Source: Branchiostoma floridae (taxonomy: Eukaryota > Chordata > Leptocardii > Amphioxiformes > Branchiostomatidae). Taken from it: 64,000 nt of DNA. Both the position numbers and the translations under genes were made by a program. The DNA is taken from the NCBI RefSeq assembly GCF_000003815.2, contig NC_049989.1:12105397-12169396 (forward strand), in the 5' to 3' direction. The notes under the pieces were generated by a model that did not search any database, was not told the DNA's origin, and saw only the letters and a program-made list of their open reading frames with translations. How positions within the stretch are numbered: position 1 is the stretch's first letter; each line of letters starts with the position of its first letter. Of the stretch, positions 57,871 through 64,000 are shown in pieces.

Positions 57871-60832
57871 ATGTCGGCTTCCGAGGAGAAGAAGGCCCTG
57901 CCTCCTGCCGAAATGACACTCGGTGGTGTCTTCCCGGATGAGATTGCGAGCATTAAGGTAAAAAAAATGTCTCAAGCGAAATTTGCTACCATAATTAGGG
58001 GAGTATCGGCTATATGCGGAATAAAAATCTTTGGAGTTAAAATTGTTTTGTATATTTTGCTTTCGGACAGACGGGAACAACTTGGCACTGCACTTAAGTT
58101 AGCAACTTATATTAACAGTGCCACATACACAGTATAGGCGAAAAGTAAACTGTAAGGTAGTATTTTACCTTCCCGGCCGAAGTCAGGTACCCATTTGTAC
58201 ACCTGGGTGAAGTGAGGAAGGTCGTTTGAAGTGCCGTTCCCAAGGGCACAACATCGAGGGCACGGCGGGGATCGAGCTCGGGACCTCTCACGATCACCGA
58301 GCCTTACTTCTTGCTTCTGTCTCAAGCAGCAACAAGCCAAACCGGGATCCGAGAAGCGGCTGAAAGTCCTGCTCGTCCTGAGCTGCACGCTAGTGGTGCT
58401 GCTGATCGTGGCAGGCGGTGTTTCCCTGGGCCTGTACATGCACCAGGATTCGGTCATCACTGTAAGTATAATGAACCACTTATAGCTGTATGCGTTCCTA
58501 CTACCGTAACTCTAGTTTAAAGACTAAGAAGAAAACAATTTGAAAATAGATGTCTCTCCGCAAAGTCGAGTTTTTTTAACTTTTCATCACGGAGTTGCCA
58601 AATAAGCGTGAACATACACGCCAACTACTATTGTGCGAAATAAATAGAAGCACTGGAAATGAAACCACCTTGTCTGATTCTAATCAAGAATACAGCAATG
58701 CTAGCGCTAGCTTTTATGAGAAAAATTGTCTACATTGACGTTCAATTTTTTAGCGCACGCTAAAGTTCCGGGATGGAAACAACCTGTACCGTGAGACAGT
58801 GGAGACCGACACGGACGACAATACCGACACCTTCTACACCGAGGGTGACAACGGTGTGGCGGCGGTCATGTTCGACCACAACAAGGTACACAGTTTCAAT
58901 GTGTCTTTTTCCAAATCGTTCTTGTTTAGTATAGATCTTACTCTAGGAAGCTCAATACATCCTTACGACATCTATATCCAATAAATGATAATTTAGATAT
59001 AAAACAATAAATAGCTTCTTCGGTTCAGCATTATTACATGAACAATGACAGTCTTTTGACGTATTTTCTTATTACTAAAGGGTCTGAAAGCCTACAAGTT
59101 TTCTGGAAGAGGCATGTGCTTCATCGTTCCGGAGGACAAGGAAGAAGACAAGATAGTGAAAGAAGCCGCGAGGGAGTTGGAAAACAAAGAGGTAAAGTTG
59201 TATGAGAAAACTATTACTGGGGATTCTTTAAGTTTTTTAAACCGAATATCAAGCGGAAGATCTGTGTAAACAAGTGCTTTAAAAAAAGCTGTACCTTGCC
59301 GGGTAGTAGGGATTTCGTCAGGAAAAGGTACCTCGGCGCTTCACCAGTGTTCATCAGTTAACATGAGAATCACATCAAAATAATCAGAGACAACCACAGA
59401 GTTCCACATGTCGCCCCCCTCCCACCCCAATTCTTGTACGGGAAAGCTTTAGTGACTTCTCCAGCTGCCAATCCAGTCTCAAATCTATTTTTCACACAAT
59501 ACAAACTCTATCAAGGACATTCATAGTCACAAATGTCTTTAAAATGTACTTACCTGGCTATTTAGTCCCGAGGTTTGCGGCTATTTTTTTGTTTCATGTT
59601 GTTGCAATGTACAAAGAGCGACACCTAGCAACTGTAGTATGAAATGCAGCAAAAATCCCCAAGTGTAGGGAAATTTACCTCATTAACATAATCTATGTCA
59701 GATAAATTATTGGCACAATAAACCGGTATTGTAAAACTTTTTGACCCACAATGAGTATTCATTATTCTTTATTACAAAATAAATTCCTTCTGATGCAATC
59801 TTTTATATATTTTTATGATAAACATGGGCTAAAGCGTAGATTTATTTACGCTGGACCACATACGTCTAAAATACAGTTTTAATACTGGCCTGCAATGTCC
59901 CTTGTCTAACTAAGCCATAAAATTGGGCAAAGAGAAAAGGGCCTTTTGAAGGGCCTTTGGAAGGGCTGGGTTAACATTGAACCATTGATTGAACCATTGA
60001 TTGAACCATGTAAAGATCGGTCCTCATTACCTTGCCGGGCTAAGGCCCGGCAAGGTAAAAAGTAGAGAACGTTAACCGCTGACGTTGTCTACAGGAGGGG
60101 TCCACGCAGCCCTCCAAGAGCGGCGGCCGCCGGAAGATGACCCTGGACGAGTCCCGTACAGACGCCCCTGAGTTGAGTGAAGCGATGGGGTTCTTCTGCG
60201 GCGACCTGGAGCCCCGCTGGGCCACCATCGAACTGCCGGACAGCGAGGAGGCAACCGGGGGCATTGTGCTGATACTTCCCGGTATGTTTAGCAGAATCAT
60301 ATCAAATTGGCTTCATTTTGAGTTACGTTTGATAAGATGTGTATCAATGTATTGGAGGCTATATATATCCATAGTAATTCCCCGCTTATACCCCCTCTCC
60401 ACTATAGGACGTCGCTTTCGTCGCGGTCTCTCTGCGACCTAAAATTTAACAGATCGCTCAACGAATTGTATAGAAAAGAAACGAATCTTTTTGCTCTCTG
60501 TGTGTTTTGTTGTCTTCTCAGTCACGCATTACTTTTTGTACAATATACCAAGTGTGAAAGTGAAGGTTACACATATCCTTATGTAGGTCGCAGTCAGAGC
60601 GCAGCGCGATCGCCGTCTGGTGAAAAGGGGGCATACTACATGACTACAACAAGAAGGAACACCATTTACAATTATGATATACCTGGTATCGCTATTTACA
60701 GATGATGGCGCCTCTGCTGAGACTAAGAGCCGCGCGAGGCGTGGGTGGTTTTGGGGACGCCGTCGCAGCAACAGGCGCTGGCACGTTTCACCAACCTGGC
60801 CACTGGGCATCAGAATCACCTGGACTTTCTAG
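57871..60832 (+). CDS. BRICHOS precursor F, Arg/Trp-rich C-terminal peptide
   Basis: A 261-codon type II membrane precursor, the only complete array gene on the plus strand. Coding exons: 57871-57957, 58323-58457 (the CAG at 58323-58325 may be intron), 58754-58885, 59081-59191, 60095-60281, 60702-60832; phases 0,0,0,0,1. An acceptor just before the ATG (TTTTTAG|TTTCCGTAAG) shows an upstream leader. Head ends GGVFPDEIASIK; span VLLVLSCTLVVLLIVAGGVS. BRICHOS Asp in VMFDHNK, Cys in GMCFIVPED and FFCGDLEPRW, the latter very close to chondromodulin CGDL..FW. Exon 6: ETKSRARR, a furin-type site, then 29 residues starting GWFWGRRRSNRRWH and ending ITWTF: four or more Trp, six Arg, no Cys, no acidic residue. 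Poly(A) signal AATAAA at 61180-61185. Nearest relative in the array is A by the BRICHOS part. Confidence 0.88.
58165..58300 (+). mobile_element. SINE-like repeat in gene F intron 1
   Basis: It contains GAAGTCAGGTACCCATTTGT, ACCTGGGTGAAGTGAGGAA, CCCAAGGGCACAAC and GCTCGGGACCTC. The same landmarks appear, more diverged, near 29100, 38400, 43140, 45640, 49030 and 53600. The last copy bases run up to the exon 2 acceptor. Confidence 0.55.
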
Positions 60833-62937
60833 GCTGGTAAATCAAAACCAAGGATAGTACCAACTATTCTACCAAAAAAGTAAGGCATTGAGAAAGCTGC
60901 AAGTAGTGCGTTGCAACGCAAATAATAATCTGACTGTGTGTATTTGTCGTGTCCTTAAAAGTAAAATGACAAGTGTGAACGGTTGAAGAATCTTGTGTTA
61001 ATAGAACAGGTGAAATTGGTGACGCTAGTTTTGTTCAAGTGTGCGCTTCCTACACTGTCCATTCCAACTTGGTATGTCACAGTGATTTTCTCGTCTGTAA
61101 GTACTACAGATATGTACGTAACTGATGATCAACCAAGAATTTTAAAAGTATTCTAGCTCAATTCCAGAGCAGTGCATTTAATAAAAGAACACGCAACCTA
61201 TGGTTTTCTGACTTTTTTTGTCACTTCACGTTAAGCTCAGGGCACAACCCGCCGTACGTGCAAATACGTGTTGTCTACGTGCCAAAACGTGGGCAATCTT
61301 TTGGGATCCGTAAGTGGTAAGTGACGCTTCTGTACTAACTCGTAGGGCATACGACAGATTTAGGAGCACGCAGACACGCCGTAGAACTTTACGTGCAGGC
61401 AAAACTTTGTGTGTCATCGGGCTGCGGATTCGCCCCCCGTGCGTGCCAGTACGGGCGACGCGCCTGCCCTGTACAGCCTGAACGTTTTCTGAAATACGTG
61501 GCGGACGTGGCCTCCCCCAAAACGTACGGACAAATTGCACGTACGGCGGGTTGTGCCCTTGGCTTAAACTGTCTTCTAGATGTTGAAATAGTTGAAATAC
61601 ATGCTGTCTACTTGGGTAATCTTTTGGTATCCGTAAGTGGCAAATACCGCATCCGTACAAACTCGTAGGGAATCCGACGGATTTTGGAGCACGCAGACAT
61701 GACGTGCAGGCGAAACTTTGTGTACCATCGGGCTGCAGATTAGCCCCGTAATGCGAAATACGTGGCAGACGTGCCCCCCCCCCAAAAAAAAAACGTACGA
61801 ACAAAGTGCACGTACGGCGAGTTGTGCCCTTAGCCTAAGTCGTAAGTCACACCTCCGTACGAACTCGTAGGAAATCCGACGAATGTGGGAGCACGGAGAC
61901 ACGCGCCGTAAAACTTTACGTGCAGGCAAAACTTTGTGTGCCATCGGGCTGCAGATTAGCCCCCGTAATACGAAATACGTGGCAGACGTGGTCTCCCCCC
62001 CCCCCCCCCAAAAAAAAATACGTACGCACAAATTTCACGTACGGCGGGTTGTGCCCTTAGCTTTAGTTGCTATTCCCCCTGAGCGTATCACTTCCTGAAA
62101 GTTCTCAAGTTTCACATGTTTACACCGCCCGCGAAGAAACACCTGTTCAACAAAGGAGTCGGGGTCACACCTAGGTTACTTATGTGAGACTTTTGAGTTC
62201 TGGAGCTAGTCGCATTCATCATAGATACCTTTACTACAAACCCTGATAAATATGCCACCAACATTTCCACGTATCAGATTAGTATCGTTTGTAGTCACAA
62301 TGATAGTCTTTGCCAACCATCGGTAAATATAGAACTATCACTACCATTGTTCAAGTAAAAAGTAGGGTGAAATATTGAAGAAGAGCGTGTACATAGCGGT
62401 AATATAGAGCACAGCTATACAGATAAGGCATGGATACATCTAATACTTCCATCTAGCTACATGATGGTTTATGATTGTTAAAATGACAGAATTAAGCGGT
62501 GGTGTCAATCTTTTAACGTATTTTAAAAGATATCTAACCCTGTTACGACATTGTGTTGTAAACGTCATGCAATATTTTTCATTGTCTTTAAGTTGGCATA
62601 TTTTTACGAAGGGTGCATTATTAAAACATCATCTTTGAGGCACTTTTGGTGAATTTTGATGACAAAAATGCATTGCTCCATCTATTTGTCTTCCAAAGCC
62701 GCTAGCCACCCGCATTGTCATGTGTACAGCTAATCTTTGTGTCGTTCAGGAGGAAATGGACTCGTGCCAAAATCATTACTTACCTGAAAAAAATGCGGCT
62801 CAGAAGCCCCAAGGTTTCTTTAGGTCGTCTTGCATGGTATAGTACAATGTCTCTTTCACAGTGGTGTTTTAAAAGGGGTATTAACGCAGATTACGAGGAA
62901 ATCCTGCGAGAAAAACATGTTAGCTCATATTTTTCAG
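60833..62937. other. Region downstream of gene F
   Basis: 3' UTR of F to ~61200, then the MITE 61231-61567 and two partial, adjoining copies of it (~61568-61850 and ~61851-62065). 62090-62400 is the inverse of ~55200-55460, with the inverted motif at 62092-62115. GAAATGGACTCGTGCCAAAA is at ~62754. No coding exon. Confidence 0.55.
61231..61567. mobile_element. MITE with ~32-bp GGGCACAACCCGCC ends
   Basis: The left end TTAAGCTCAGGGCACAACCC is matched by the inverse GGGTTGTGCCCTTGGCTTAA at the right; the arms extend to about 32 bp through GCCGTACGTGCAA. The open frames of 90-190 codons here are translations of the element and its copies. Confidence 0.8.
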
Positions 62938-63085
62938 CCAATCGTGTATCCGTATAGTCGGTAAGTCGATATCTTGTTTTTCAAGCATTTTTTTCTGTCG
63001 TGAGATAGTATAAAAAGGCGACACACCTGTCTCCCTCAAGACTTCGAGCGCAACCTGCTTCAAGAAACGTGCACGTTTTGCAGAG
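62938..63085 (+). promoter_or_regulatory. BRICHOS-type promoter for a gene beyond the right edge
   Basis: CCAAT (62938-62942), GATATCTTGTTTTTC (62968 on), TATAAAA (63009-63015), a leader with CACCTGTCTCCCTCAAGACT and CTGCTTCAAGAAACG, donor GCAGAG|GTAAGG (exon end 63085). Spacing from TATA to donor (~76) is like gene C (~72) and 54138 (~71). No coding exon follows before 64000. Confidence 0.65.
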
Positions 63086-63343
63086 GTAAGGTCGGTCTAT
63101 GTAGAGGCGGTGTGAAAGTTTAAGGAAGGGTAGTTAGCACTGTGCATATAGTAAATACTGTGGATAGTTTCAGCGGTAGTAGATTTTGAAAAATATTTTT
63201 GAGTATACCTCGCCTGTGTTTCATTCACTTAAGATGTTGAATGCATATGTTTATAATTTTTTTTTTTTTTGCGTATAGTATTTAGTTTTGAGATCTAGAT
63301 TTTTGCTAGGGTTAGTCGAGGTGATAGTTCTGGATTGTGCTAA

Positions 63344-63662
63344 AGCTAAGGGCGCAATCCACCGTGCGTGAAATTTGTCCGTACGTTATTTTGGGAGGTC
63401 ACGTCCGCCACGTACTTCTGAAAACGTTCAGGCTGTACAGGGTAGGCGTGTCGCCCGTACTGGCACGTACGTGGGCGAATCCGCAGCCTGATGGCACACA
63501 AAGTTTTGCCTGTGCGCAAAGTTATACGGCATGTCTGCGTGCTCCAAAATCCGTCGGATCCCCTACGAATTCGTACGGAGGCGGTACTTACCACTTACGG
63601 ATCCCAAAAGATTGCCCACGTTTTGGCACGTAGACAGCACGTATTTGCACATACGACGAGAG
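63344..63662. mobile_element. Nearly complete copy of the GGGCACAACCC MITE
   Basis: It starts GCTAAGGGCGCAATCCACC and ends CACGTATTTGCACATACGAC. It lies in the first intron of the gene predicted to start at 63009, in the opposite orientation to 61231-61567. Confidence 0.7.
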
Positions 63663-63711
63663 TGATCCGTTGGTATTAAACGGCACCTTTCTGTATTGTG
63701 GATCGAGTCTT

Positions 63712-63790
63712 CGGGGCGTCGTGTTGGCCTTACGGTTACACAGTTTGGCCCAGAGGTCCTGGGTTAGAATCCCATTGCATGCCATAGATG
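63712..63790 (+). mobile_element. tRNA-like SINE head
   Basis: TTGGCCTTACGGTTACAC resembles a pol III A box and GGGTTAGAATCCC a B box (GGTTCGAATCC type), ~35 bases apart. There is no cloverleaf good enough to call a tRNA gene. Confidence 0.4.
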
Positions 63791-64000
63791 TTGTCTATAG
63801 TCTGAGACACTTTTGTTGAACAGAAGACAAACATTGTAAACAATCAAGGTGAAATTGAAAACTTTGAGGAAACGATACGGTCCGTTGGGTATTTGTGGCA
63901 TTATGAGCTTGAACAAAAGTTCATGCAACACCATCCGCTTATTGTTTGTTTGGTTCGAGTACCGGCATAGTCTTCTGACAGAAAAAGTGTTCAAAACCTT

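Noticed and set aside
61226-62031. Minus-strand frames of 192 and 151 codons
   Set aside because: They follow tandem MITE copies, and the repeated YALRVSTEAS-type strings come from the element.
63712-63790. tRNA gene
   Set aside because: A- and B-box-like strings are present but no cloverleaf forms; better explained as a SINE head.

Overview
The window looks like nuclear DNA of an invertebrate deuterostome, most likely a lancelet (Branchiostoma). Genes are split into small exons with GT-AG introns. Intergenic DNA is full of Penelope-like, LINE, MITE and SINE-like fragments, microsatellites and an 82-bp satellite, and there are five assembly gaps (N runs). The organism call is an inference; nothing was searched against a database. 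No bacterial-type genes, CRISPR arrays, rRNAs or tRNAs were seen.

Layout. 1-9.7 kb holds only repeats: a Penelope-like 3' end, (ATCC)n, the satellite, and a Helentron-like element inserted inside the satellite. 9.7-13.2 kb (minus strand) holds a voltage-gated proton channel gene (HVCN1/Hv1) whose S3-S4 exon was not found and probably lies in a gap. From 17 kb to the right edge there is a gene array of two small families. Family 1 has five BRICHOS-domain type II membrane precursors: A 17.0-20.7 kb(-), C 30.9-33.2 kb(-), D 44.5-47.1 kb(-), E 50.4-52.5 kb(-) and F 57.9-60.8 kb(+). All five share six coding exons with phases 0,0,0,0,1. Family 2 has two copies, B1 24.3-25.7 kb(-) and B2 39.9-40.8 kb(-), of a signal peptide / acidic propiece / cationic eight-cysteine peptide gene.

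Main idea. Each BRICHOS gene ends in a last exon with a furin-like basic site followed by a short, basic, Trp/Val/Arg-rich tail. The tail differs between branches: C/D/E encode two four-cysteine segments with mirrored cysteine spacing, A encodes a probable beta-hairpin with one cysteine pair, and F encodes a cysteine-free Arg/Trp peptide. BRICHOS precursors that release antimicrobial beta-hairpins (arenicins and relatives) are established in annelids; the vertebrate relatives chondromodulin and tenomodulin have a cysteine-rich C-terminal domain. I infer that this locus is a chordate cluster of host-defence-type peptide precursors, with B1/B2 as linked defensin-like partners. Expression and activity are unproven.

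The array grew by segmental duplication: a B-plus-BRICHOS unit at about 23-34 kb is repeated at about 39-48 kb, a partial unit lies at 49-52 kb, and an inverted duplication surrounds gene F. Promoter modules are shared. C, E, F and a gene that must continue past the right edge share a CCAAT / ATATCTTGTTTTC / TATAAAA promoter. Gene A instead carries the leader exon and upstream DNA of the B family. A motif centred on GAGAACTTTGAGGAA recurs at least ten times through the array.
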